A stretch of DNA of 64,000 bases from Sphagnum magellanicum (taxonomy: Eukaryota; Streptophyta; Sphagnopsida; Sphagnales; Sphagnaceae): positions 11,748,146 through 11,812,145 of the forward strand of contig CM038921.1 of NCBI GenBank assembly GCA_021904315.1, written 5' to 3'. How positions within the stretch are numbered: position 1 is the first letter of the stretch; each line of letters starts with the position of its first letter. The position numbers and the translations under genes were made by a program. Shown here one piece after another: positions 38,471 through 48,900 of this stretch. Below the pieces are notes generated by a model. It made no database searches and had not been told where the DNA came from. It worked only from the letters and a program-made list of their open reading frames with translations.

Positions 38471-39430
38471 CTAATTGCCTGGACACCACCTAAGGAGGGG
38501 ATTACATTATTAGAGCTCTTTGGTGGTATTGGTATAGGTCTCGAAGCCCTATTATAATCAAGGATGGTGGTTCGGAGGTATTTCTACTTAGACATTGATC
38601 CTACTATAAGGCAAGTGGTGGTATCGAAAATGAAGGAGTTCACAACCAGATTTCCACAACACTTTGCAACCACCGCATGGAAGGTTAGTTTCACATTTTT
38701 GCCCTCTAACATACAATTAATTCAGAAGAAACATATGGAATTACTTGGCTTCGTCGACCTCATCATTTCAAGTTGGGAATGTCAAGGATTTTTAACAGCT
38801 AGATTTGGAAAAGGCTTGAGTGACACAAGATCTGGTCTTTTCACGGACATGATACGATTGATCACCTGGGCTCAATCCATTTCTCCTACACTTGGTTATG
38901 TAATTGAGAACACCCCTTTTTAGCTTGATGAGAGGGAGAAAGTCCAGGAGCATTACACTCTGGTTAAACATTACCTTGGAGAGCCGCTCCTACTTGATGT
39001 AGCATAATGCAGTTCCTATGTGCACTAGTTGCGCAATTGGTGGACCAACTTGGCACCACTCTCAGTTCTGTAGCTAGTTCTGAAATACACTAGCAGGGAC
39101 CCCAACCTGCAAGTTTCTCACATATTGGATGATCAAAGTTCTTACCAACCAGTTACAAGGCAAGAGAAACCTCCTTGGTTTCCTACGAACATAATAGGAA
39201 AACCAAGAGGTGCTTAACCCACCTTTGTCTCCTTCCCAAGAGCACATGCCTTTCAGGGAGATGGACCAAGCCTAGTGTATCGTCATGCTTCAGCCACTTG
39301 GGATGAACCAAGCCCAGAAGAAAGAAAAAGGGCTATGGGGTTCCAAACTGACACTACTAGTCACATTAAGGTGACTAGATTAGAACGTAATGTTCTATTG
39401 GGGAGAGGCATGGACTTGAACTCCTTACAT
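38471..39430 (+). pseudogene. C5-cytosine DNA methyltransferase domain inside the retrotransposon, broken
   Basis: In the pol frame, about 320 codons. Motif I: LLELFGGIGIGLEAL (38507-38551), the SAM-binding loop. Motif II: RRYFYLDIDP, with the acidic pair that would hold the SAM ribose. Motif IV: SSWECQGF at 38771-38794, with the catalytic cysteine codon at 38780-38782; the usual Pro-Cys-Gln is Glu-Cys-Gln here. Then FGKGLSDTRSGLF, similar to the GLSDPRG.LF segment of Dnmt-type enzymes. Motif VI: YVIENTPF, glutamate at 38906-38908 (usual ENV). Motif VIII-like: LLLDVA.CSSYVH.LRNWWTN. Motifs IX/X-like: SPEERKRAMGFQ and LERNVLLGRGMDLNSL (to 39426). The motif order is unpermuted, so it is not DRM-type. 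Closest plausible relatives are Dnmt3-like or retroelement-borne enzymes. At least five in-frame stops make it inactive. Function would be methylation of DNA, possibly of the element itself or of its target site. Confidence 0.88.
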
Positions 39431-39960
39431 GGTTGTTGGTAACTTGTGTACTTTTTCAAATGTACACAACACCAACATTGATTCAATCAGCTTGCAGTTC
39501 TGGCGATGCGACCACATGGCACCCTAACCAAATACACTTACCTATCTTCAACATTCTACATTTCACTTTTAGTGTTGGGGGGGGAGGAGGTACCATGTAA
39601 TTTGACTCAAGTTGTGTCTCATACACTTGGAGGTACATCAGTTTTAAGAGAAATAATTACAACCTTTTATGAATTTGCACAATTGGATAATGGGGAACCC
39701 AATACACCAAGTTCTTCAAACACACTTTCCAATTCCATTCCATGTGTTTCTAACTACCATTTCGTTATGGGGAACTAGCTCACCAAGAAGGACAGAGACC
39801 AAGTCACAAACTTGCTAATTAAGTATGAGAATGTGTTCGCATTCTTAATGAAAGATTTAGGTAAGTGTAAGACCATGCAGTTCTCTATAGACTTTACAGA
39901 TGAAACATCCGTCTATTGGAGGAGGCATAGGTTGAGCAAGCATGAGTGAAAACTGGTAGA
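39431..39960 (+). pseudogene. Linker between methyltransferase and RT in pol
   Basis: The same reading frame continues through stops from the end of the methyltransferase into RT. It holds an open stretch at 39506-39778 (GGEEVPCNLTQVVS..LGGTSVL) and then LTKKDRDQVTNLLIKYENVFA, the region that normally precedes gypsy RT (the counterpart of L...E..L.EL...Y.DVFA). A single uninterrupted frame from protease to RT shows that the methyltransferase is part of the polyprotein and not a later insertion. Confidence 0.7.
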
Positions 39961-40735
39961 TGAAAGATGTAAAGAGCTCCATGAGGCTGGTCTCATTCAG
40001 CCATTAAGTTCTAATTTCGTAGACACTACAGTAATGTTAGCAAAGAAAGATTCAGCTAAACTATGGACTGAGAAAAGGATGTGCGGGGATTATAGGCCTT
40101 TGAACCTCGTTACACCTCAGGATAGGTACCCTATGCCCATCTTTGAAAAATTGTTTGATAGCATTGGAGATTCAAACATCTTCACAATTGTGGATCTAAG
40201 GCAAGGTTTCAACTAGATTGTGCTCGTTGCGAAGGATCACAAGAAAATGACATTCCATGGAAGTAACAAGTTGTGGGAATGGCTTGTGATGCCTTCTAGA
40301 TTGAAAAATGCACTTGTTTTCTTTCAATGAATCATGGCCAAGTTCTCGAAGGGGCAGATTTCCTAAAGTGCTACATAGATGACGTCTTAGTGCATAATAA
40401 CGGACTCTTGCAACACTTGGTTCATCTTGAGGAGTTATTCAAGAGGCTTCATAAATTCAATATGAAGATCCATCCTAAAAAGTGTGAGTTTGCTATCACC
40501 TCAGTAATCTACCTTGGACACAAAAACTTTCCAAATGGTATTATGGTTCATTGGGCCAAAGTAGTAGCCATTTTGGAGATGCTCAATCCTACTGATGTTC
40601 ACACGTTGAAGAGCTTCATCAGACTATGTAATTACTATAGAATTTATGTCCAAGACTTCAATATTATTGCTCATCCTCTTAATGCATTGTTAAAGAATGA
40701 TGGTGTTTGGACATGGAGTGATGAGGTTTAGGAAG
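39961..40735 (+). pseudogene. Retrotransposon reverse transcriptase, broken
   Basis: RT blocks in order: KRMCGDYRPLNLVTPQDRYPMP (40075-40140), FTIVDLRQGFN with the first catalytic aspartate, WEWLVMPSRLKNA (usually MPFGL.NAP), and FLKCYIDDVLVHN with the YIDD box at 40372-40383. IHPKKCEFA and YLGHKNFPNGI follow. A one-base loss near 40335 separates the first and second halves into different frames. The TAG at 40216 interrupts DLRQGFN.I. The set of motifs is that of Ty3/gypsy RT. Confidence 0.9.
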
Positions 40736-41200
40736 CTTTCAACACAATCAAGGAAAAGCTTTTAGAGTTCCCCATTTTAAGAAGACCTGATTTCAACAAG
40801 GTCTTCATTCTACACACTGACTATAGTGCTTTTGGTATTGGAGTTATTCTTGGCCAACTTGATGAAGAAGGTAAGGAATATGTTATCACCTATGCATTTC
40901 GAAGTAACAACAAGGCTAAAAGTAATTACTCTTCATACAAAGGGGAGTGCTTTACTATTGTATGGGTCATCATACATTTTAGGCCCTATCTTTATGGCAC
41001 CAATTTCACTTTGTATACTGACCACCTGCCTATCAAGTGGTTGATGACCAACAATAAGCTTACTGGTAAGTTAGTTCGTTGGGCATTTATACTTCAAGAG
41101 TATGAGTTCAAGGTTATTCACCGACCTAGTATTACACATCAAAATGCAAATACCATGTCATGGAGACCCCTCATTACCTCTGAAGATTTTTCAGAAACCA
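40736..41200 (+). pseudogene. Retrotransposon RNase H, broken
   Basis: After a TAG at 40729-40731 the frame reads ILHTDYSAFGIGVILGQ, the first RNase H aspartate block (usually TDAS..G.GAVL.Q). It continues with YSSYKGECFTIVW, where the glutamate of the active site is visible, and YTDHLPIKWLM with the second aspartate. FKVIHRPSITHQNANTMS closes the domain (usually YRPG..N..AD.LSR). Confidence 0.88.
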
Positions 41201-42590
41201 AGCAAGATTTTGACCAGATTCCAACAACACATGTATCTAATGCATTTAGTTATATCGCACTACTGCAATGTAACCTGGTTGAACATCCCATTGTGGATAT
41301 ATGGGAGGACTTGGACATTTTGAGGTTTCTTCAGCATGGGGAATACCTTCCCCAAATTACATCAAGTCAGCGAGATCACATACAACAACGGTCTAAACGC
41401 TACTCATGGAAGGACAATCACCTCGTTTGTTGCTTACCACAAGGCAACATAGTGGTTCCACCACCACATGAACGGTTTGGTCTTATTCAAAAGGTACACT
41501 CGGAGCTTAGACACTTTAGAGTTAAGCGTACCTATAGCCTTCTCACTCCTCATTACCATTAAAGAGGTATGTATGCTCAAGTCCAAGACGTCATTGCTAA
41601 GTGTGAACAATGTGATAGTGTGAGAACTTCTTTTTCCTTTCGATAGCTCATGCTTTCTCCACTCCTTATTCAGGGCATGTTTTATCGTTGATCATGTGAT
41701 TTAATTAAAGAATTACCACAAAGCTCCAGGGGTAATGTTTACATCATGATTATGATTAAACATTTTTCAAAATGGGTTGAGCTTGTTGCACTACCGGACA
41801 AGTCATCACACAACACCATCTAGATTTTCTTACAATAGGTTCTAAGTAGGTTTAAGGCTTGTGCTGAGTGCCTTACTGATCAAGGATCAAAATTCAAGGG
41901 AGAATTCCAAAACCTACTTGACCATGCTCTCATTAACCACCCTCGGATTTCAAGAGATCATCCCCAAGCTAATGGCCTTGTAGAAAAGATGGTTCAAACA
42001 TGCAAGACAGGACTTTGGAAGATTTACCTCATTAAGAACAAAGAGGATTGGGACCTGGCCCTCCCTTACATCGCCATGGGTTACAGGATGTCCAAACATG
42101 CCTCTTTATTTCATTTCTCTCCTTACTTTTTACTTTTTGGGAAACATCCCATTCCACCATCTTCCATTGTTGCTCAAATGGACCAAGTTGTTGATTTGGA
42201 CTCCCTAGCCACTTGGGCTAGGGTCATTGCAAAAAGCGCTGCTCTATTCAGGAGGGTTATGCCCATGGCCATGGAGAACCTATCCATTACACAACATCGA
42301 AACACCTTATGGTATGCACACACACGAGGTGGCAATTACAAACCTAAGGTGAAACAATTTGATGTTAGTGATTTTGTGTATCTCTAGTGGCAACCCAATG
42401 ATACTCTAAACACTTCTTTTTGTCGCACTATCTTGAAGATTAAGGCAATCAGGCCTTCAGGTGTGTTGGAGTTGCAAGGAGTTGACGGATGCACAAATCG
42501 AAATCATTCCAAAAATTGTACACCCTACCACCTGCCAAACTTGGATCCTACCATCATCACATTGACTTGGATTCCTCCACTTGATTATCC
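41201..42590 (+). pseudogene. Retrotransposon integrase, broken
   Basis: The zinc-binding HHCC region shows VHSELRHFRVKRTY, then CEQCDSVR, so both histidines and both cysteines are kept. The DDE core follows: a first aspartate in DLIKELP after a stop, CLTDQGSKFKGEF with the second aspartate (41870-41910), and DHPQANGLVEKMVQTCK with the catalytic glutamate near 41983. The GKHPIPPSS segment (usual LL.GR.P..P) follows. Stops at 41562, 41645, 41821 and 41837 break the frame. A chromodomain was not seen; a PHD finger stands in its place. Confidence 0.88.
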
Positions 42591-42744
42591 ATGTTAGGTA
42601 TGTCAGAGGACAAACGATGCTAAGCGAATGCTGCTTTGCAATAATTGTAATGGTGGATACCATTTCTTCTGCTTCAAGCCGGAGTTCATTCAAATTCCCG
42701 TTAGCAATTGGTACTATTCATCATGTTCTTTTATAGCACCTTGA
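42591..42744 (+). pseudogene. PHD zinc finger at the C-terminus of the integrase polyprotein
   Basis: In the integrase frame, the sequence runs C-stop-VC, then about 12 residues, then MLLCNNCNGGYHFFCFKP, about 10 residues, then WYYSSC. This is the Cys4-His-Cys3 spacing of a PHD finger, including the aromatic W before the last cysteine pair. The stop TAG at 42597-42599 sits where CxxC needs a residue, and one of the last pair of cysteines is Tyr, so the finger is damaged. PHD fingers usually read histone H3 tails, so this may once have directed integration, as chromodomains do in chromoviruses. Confidence 0.8.
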
Positions 42745-42797
42745 TTCCTACTCAGACCATGCCACGTTTTTCCTAGCTCGGGTTTGGGGGGGGATAC

Positions 42798-44860
42798 ATG
42801 AGAATTTCATCTCAGCCTCCTCTTGTGCATTGTATATACATATGTGCGTGAATATTTTTTTGGTTGATTAGTTTATACCTTTGATTGGCTTTAGTCTTTT
42901 TGTTTAGTAGAATTTACTACGGATTTACACCTTTACGACACCGTACGTCATGACACTACACATCACAACAATCATGACCTTTCCAAAATCATTTAATATG
43001 TTGCAATTTCACTCCAAATGATTCAAAAATCCAAAGTGGTTGTGACTCCAAGAATTGATATGTTAACCGTGGCAACAACTTCTTTTGGTTCCACCTTCTA
43101 TTTGTTATTCATCTTTAGGTTGCACTTGAATTAACAGTCACATCATAACCCCAATGTTTCCATTGTGGAAATAGTCATAACATTCATTCCCACTCTTCCA
43201 TCCACCAAAACACTCTTCAAAGGTATTCTTTTGCAAACCACTTCCACTAGTGATGCACATGTGTCAAATTTAGCTACAGCCGAATGGACTTCCTTTTCTT
43301 GAGGTTTAATGTGATGTGCACTAAGCCCTCCTTACAAGTTTCACCTTGCCACATGAATCATGGCTACCAATTACCCAATGATAGTGTTGACATTTTTGGT
43401 GTTCAAGTCTTTAATAACATACCATTGCTTTTAGCTTGCACAAATGGAAATGTTTTGTTTATAACCTAATCATCTTTGATTTATTTACTTCCCTTTTTCA
43501 CAAGTCATCTCCTTCATTTTCTTATGTTGAGAATGGTGGTTTGCCTGATGTTTACCATGGATGGTATTTGTCCAAACATTTATTTATGTTGTGTAAATTG
43601 TTTTTAAAACTTCAATGTCCAAAACACATTTTTTGCAATATTGTTTGTTGGATCATGCACTATCTTTTTAAAGAACTACAATTTATTGTTTTTGTTTTTC
43701 ATGCATAGTCTAATCAATAAATTTTTTGCATATTTTGATGCAAACTATGCTATGGAAAAATCTTGTAATGGGTGTGTTGTTTTATTTAACAATGACCCCA
43801 TTACATGGTTGAGTTGTTAGCAAACTTGCACATCACACAACACAACATAATTGAATACATTGTTCCATGTGCCGATGATAATCAAGTTGCCATTATCATG
43901 ATTGAAATTTTAAAACTCTCCACAAGTGCATGAAACTTATTGATTAACAATTTCATTTACTTTGTGAGTTTGAATTCAATCATGAAATGTTTACTACTTA
44001 CATCCTTATTTAGGATTAATATGCTAACATTAGAACAAAATTCTTCTATTTAACAACATGCATGTGAAAACCTTTATGGAAAATATATTTACATTAGGCC
44101 CCCACATGGGCGCAAATAAATATAATCCTCCCAACACCTTGAATTTGTTGGTTCTACCCATAGGGAAGAGGCTACACATTGGTGTGGAATTTTGAGGTAA
44201 AATTTTGACTCATAGTTGCCATGAATGTGGAGGTAACAAGTGGATACATTGTGTGCATGACATTTGGAGAGGTTGTTATTTGTTTTATTTTGTTCATTTT
44301 GCACCATGCAACAATTAGGGTTTAGACTTTTGCGTATCATGATTGTTTCCCAATCTAGTTAATGCACATTTGTGGCACCTTTCTTTTATGGTCAAATCTA
44401 TTCTTGGAAATAGTTGCACAAGAATTCTTAAGGTGCATTTCATAGCTTAGTGGTGATGATGTAGGTAGGAAGGCACATTGATGATTATTAGATGATTCTC
44501 ATGATTCTTTTTTAAAATCATGAAATTAAGAGGTGGGGGTGGTCTTTGTATAATAATTTTGCAAAGAATTCTTATGTTTTGATTGTGAGGTTTCAATGCA
44601 TGTCAAAGTTTGCTAATGTTAATGTAGGATGGAAAACACAATGCTGAGGCTTACCAATTTTTTAGTGATTCTTTCTCCATATGATGAAATCACAAGGTGG
44701 GCCTTTCTTTGTTAAATACATATGTTGGTAACAAGCTTGCAATGTTGGAGTCTTTGATCTTGCTTGTTGGTGCCAAGTACTGAGTTACAAATATCTCAAG
44801 TAACTATAACGTGGTAAAAGTATCTTAAGTAACTCGATAAGAAGTTGATATACAATAGAG
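42798..44860. other. Intergenic region 3' of the retrotransposon, no gene seen
   Basis: A sequence starting TGAGAATTTC directly after the polypurine tract could be the start of a 3' LTR, but no matching 5' copy exists in the window. The open frames at 43284-43469 and 43436-43708 (+) do not match a known family. Confidence 0.45.
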
Positions 44861-44869
44861 CTGAAGTTC

Positions 44870-45025
44870 GTATGGGTTGCTAAAGAAGCAACATGGTTCA
44901 CATGGGTTGCTAAAGAAGCAACATGGTTCACATGGGTTGCTAAAGAAGCAACTTGGTTCGCATGGGTTTCAACTGGAGCACAAATTGCTGGCAAGAATGA
45001 ATAAACCCCCAGTACACCACAGCGG
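44870..45025 (-). repeat. Inverted partial copy of PIG-S exon 2 with a 30-bp triplication
   Basis: Read on the minus strand, the frame gives APVETHANQVASLATHVNHVASLATHVN-like repeats. PIG-S exon 2 encodes AAIETHANQVASLA at 46018-46059 on the plus strand. At DNA level GCTAAAGAAGCAACTTGG followed by T[C/T]GCATGGGTTTCAA is the same in both places bar one base, about 1.1 kb apart in inverted orientation, and weaker similarity extends to about 80 bases. The unit CATGGGTTGCTAAAGAAGC.. is then repeated three times with a 30-bp period at 44870-44965. Transcription through both arms could make a hairpin RNA. Confidence 0.8.
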
Positions 45026-45225
45026 TCTGCGGCTTCATCCACCGCTTCTGGAAAACCCTCGAAAGCAGCTCACATGTACGCGGTGCGGTGCGGGCGGGAG
45101 GGCTATTACGCAAGAACAGCAACAAATCTGGACACCGTTAGCACCACGGAAAGCTTTAGCAAGACTGCAATCGCAAAGTACTGTAAACCCAAGAACGCAT
45201 GATCCCAAACGAAAAACGGAAAACT

Positions 45226-45290
45226 GAAACCCTAGGCCAAGAACTCTACCTCCCCAAGTCGTCCCACCATTTAGGGTTTCTCCCTTTCCG
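45226..45290 (+). promoter_or_regulatory. Telo-box-like sites upstream of PIG-S
   Basis: GAAACCCTAGG at about 45225-45235 and TTTAGGGTTTC at about 45271-45281. AAACCCTA boxes are common in promoters of constitutively expressed plant genes near the transcription start. They lie about 330-390 bases upstream of the PIG-S start codon. Confidence 0.4.
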
Positions 45291-45380
45291 ATCTACCCTC
45301 CTCCTCCTCTGCGACCTACATTTTGTCACATTTTTCGACCCAAATAACGCAAGCCGCACTCGCCTGCCTAAAAAATGTCA

Positions 45381-45399
45381 GGAGGAGGAGGAGGAGGAG
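45381..45399. repeat. (AGG)n short microsatellite
   Basis: Six AGG/GGA triplets in the probable PIG-S 5' region. Confidence 0.8.
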
Positions 45400-45613
45400 A
45401 AAGCTGGAGATTTGCAGATTGTTTTTTCTGAAGTTTGGAGATTCTAAGAAGAGGAAATTTCATTTCCCAAGACGATAGATATACCAGCAACATTCAAGCT
45501 TTGCCAGAAACACCCACCCATCTCGCCAAACAGAAACATTAGTTTCACAAGGGAAATCGCCGGAGAGAGAGAGAGAGAAGCAAACTTGGGAGTAGTTTTG
45601 CTGGGTCTTTTGG

Positions 45614-45878
45614 ATGGAGGTAGTAGTAGAGAGGAGCACTCGCTCGACACCACCTGGACGCAAGCGCTTGCTCATCACACTCTCCGTTGTCCTCTCATTC
45701 CTCTTGGGTCTGTTGTTCTGCACACACCCCATTTTCCCATGCAATGCAATTTCTCACAGTGATTTTATTTATGGATGTGTTTGATTGAGAACTTCTTCTT
45801 CTTCTTCCTGCAGCTTCTGTTTTGAAATTGCCTATTCGGAAGAAGAAGGGTCTCCTCCTGCACATGCATTGTGAAACT

Positions 45879-45935
<57 letters not shown>

Positions 45936-48900
45936 TGATGATGCTTTTTATGGGTGGGCACAACAGGTACTCCCTTGTGGTGGAAATCAACAGAAGTTTA
46001 TCGGTCTCCACTCCCATTTGCTGCCATTGAAACCCATGCAAACCAAGTTGCTTCTTTAGCTCTCGCCCTGCCATGTGACCTCCATGTCATTTTTGTTGCC
46101 CTTCCCATACCACCCGAGGAGGAGGATCAGCAGCACTTGCAAGTTGTTGTTGACCAAATTCAGCAGCAGATTAGTATTATACTTGCACACAAAAAGCAAT
46201 TCAACTCTTCGGAAAGTTGTGCATCTGGTTTCCAAGTACATGTCACTCTTGATGCTGAGAATGTGTGTCTCAGGAGCAGATCAGCAGCAGGAGATCAGCA
46301 GAAGAATAAGGTGGCCAAGTTTTGGCCCTGTGGACTTGCCACTGTAGATTCTGACCTGTGGGAGCTGCTACTGGAATCATCATCTGATGATGATAACCTT
46401 GTTGATGAATTCTTCTGGAGCTTTTCTAAGGGTGAATATCTCGCCACAGGTGGTTGCTACACACTGGTGCTTTTTGATGAAGATCTTCTGAACATTTTTT
46501 CAAATGAGAAACCGGGTGAAGCTACTGTGGTTGAGGTAGGAAACCAGGTCAATCCTATCAGCAAAGAAGGCAAAGGGAAGAGGAGGAGGAGGAGGAGGGT
46601 GGTGGGCAAATACAGGCATGCTTGGATGATCGGTCCTGAATTAGGGATTTCGTCCTTTGGAAGAGATGTTGCTTCAGATATAGCAGATCTCGCAGTCATG
46701 TATTTTAGTCATGGGGGAAGATTGACTGGGAAAAATGTGGTTGTGGAGGACAAAGAGGAAAGCATGCCACTGTCGGCTGATGGGAAGGCAATTTTATCCT
46801 TCTCACTTTTGAATGCAGAGCCAAGTGATTGGATCTTCGATTGGTATGCATCTATCCTGAAGCTGCCTGATGCTGTTACTACAATTTTCTTTCTTGTGCA
46901 GATTGCTTGAATCAAGCCTAGAGATCTGTATGCTGGGTCCAACCTAGGATAAGGTGTTTATTCTTTTAAGAAAGAGCCTGATTTTTTCCCTTATGAACAA
47001 CATTGTCATTACGAATCCCACGAGTCTTGAGAGATGTCCTTGTTCAGCAGGGGTGAGTGAGCTTGGATTGTTCATAGGCTTGCTACTTTCCACTGTTGTT
47101 CTCCTGCCATATTTATGTGGGTGAAATTATTAGTTTTTGCAAATGGGAAGTTTTGCATTCTCCTGGCTCTTGGGAATGGTGGAGGAGGAGGATTCATCAA
47201 AACTCATATTGGTTGTGGATTTGGTGATTGGCCTCATGGGGGGAAAAAGGGCCTTTGAGGAGGTGGAGCAGCGTTTTTTGCAACCACTGGTAGAGGCATT
47301 ATGGCCTTTCGCACACCTCTTTGTTGAGAGCCAGGTTTGCATCCTGATACCATTCTGGTGTCAAGGGAGATTACCAAAGCTCATAAAGGGGTTGCTTAGT
47401 GTTTATGGGTGGAATGAAGGTGGCATTTTACTCGAAGTGTGCATGTATATGACAGCTAAGTGGAGTCTATGAAGAGGATGAAAAGTGGGAGGGGGGGAAT
47501 CTTTGGTAGGTTCTGTACTACACACCAAAGGCAGTGCAGTCACATTGGGATGCAGCACTGCAGTCGCATGTGGTGCCCTTCAAGCAGCTTCCATTCTTTG
47601 TAACCCTTTCTCATCCTCCAAATCATTGGGTTTCCACTTACTTCTGCAAATTCTTTTTCCTTCTCCCTTCTCTAGACTTGAGAATCCCGGATTTTGAAGA
47701 TGTTGTTCCCAGTAAATACATCTTGCCACATCCTGCAGATGGATGAAGATACCCAACGGTGCAAAGTAATCCTAGTTGCACAGTTCTTCCTACTAACATG
47801 TCCTTTTGCAGTTCATGGATGTGCTTTGATAAGTGGATTAAGTGCTTGTAGCATTGGAGGTTCATGTTATGAAATTTATGCAGGTTAATGCAAATGAGTG
47901 GCATCTTGACTCATCAAGTGCAGCTGCTGGCCGCTCCAAGCTCCTTCACTTTGCAATGTAACAACCATGACTCATGTCGTAGACCTATGTTGGAATTCCC
48001 TTCACCATGCTGCCTGCAATGGCTTCCATGTCTGTGATATAGTCTCAAATACATATATGGTTTCTCCACATTGCTTGATCCTCTGTTAGCACAGAAATAT
48101 TGAGACCCAACTTGCAAACTGAAATTTTGTCTTGGTGGCAATTTGCTGTAGTTATGTTCCTGCAGCCAAAGAGTGCCCTTTGCACCTGCAATTATCCACT
48201 GGCCGTATTTCACAGACCAATGGTTTCACCTCTCCTGTAAGGAATGAGTGTTCTCCTTTTGCACTTCTTTCAAGTACACTCTTTTGTCCCATTGTACTGC
48301 AAATTTAGCTCAAGTTTATTTAACTAAGTGCAAAGTGCTTTTACTTTTACAAGTTCACATATAACCCTTAAACAATCTCAGAGCTCTGGAGTTGGTGGGA
48401 GAGGAGAGGTTCTATCATGTCCAATGGTTATGGAGATTTAATAGTTCTCAGAAGTCTTTTAGAGCGGTTGATAAGCTGAGTGCAGGTGGCAGGGGTGGGG
48501 TGGAATAATTGTTTGGAATCCACCTGGCTGTTTGGGGAGCTCTACTGATAACTCTACGGCACACCAACTCTCGACTAAGGTCCATCTCTAATACTTCGAG
48601 CCATCTGATTTTGTGGATTGGTAATGCAGTTCACATCTGTGCACCACTATGTGTCTGGGAAAAAATGAATCCAAGCTTTAACACAGGGTTCACATACCGT
48701 GATGTTTTTAGTAACGAGTACTTGCATTGGTGCAGGTGTCAACATCTTTGGTGTTGCTAAATTAGTCAAGAGTATCTCTCTGTGCTACTGGCCTTTTGGT
48801 TGTTAGTTCTGTAGTATGGCATCCTGAACAAACTGAAGAGCTTGAAATGTTGTTGGCCAGGAGTTGGAACCTTTGATTGGAGTGGTTGTGGCACAGTTAA

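Larger units (their letters stand above)
35290..42797 (+). mobile_element. Decayed Ty3/gypsy retrotransposon carrying a DNA methyltransferase and PHD finger
   Basis: Internal region of an LTR retrotransposon, in order: gag with two CCHC knuckles, protease, C5-cytosine methyltransferase, reverse transcriptase, RNase H, integrase, PHD finger, then a polypurine tract (GGTTTGGGGGGGGATAC, 42781-42797). RT before integrase places it in Ty3/gypsy. The pol frame is one register from 36977 to about 40330 (stops aside), then a 1-base slip moves it to a second register that runs to 42744. The copy has more than ten in-frame stops and at least two frameshifts, so it is inactive. LTRs could not be identified on either side, so the boundaries are approximate and flanking LTRs may be deleted. 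It lies in a gene-free stretch between IFT81 and PIG-S. Confidence 0.9.

Noticed and set aside
45954-46910. 318-codon plus-strand open frame as a stand-alone gene
   Set aside because: It is exon 2 of PIG-S extended into intron at both ends; the family similarity starts at the acceptor (45967) and stops at the donor (46843).
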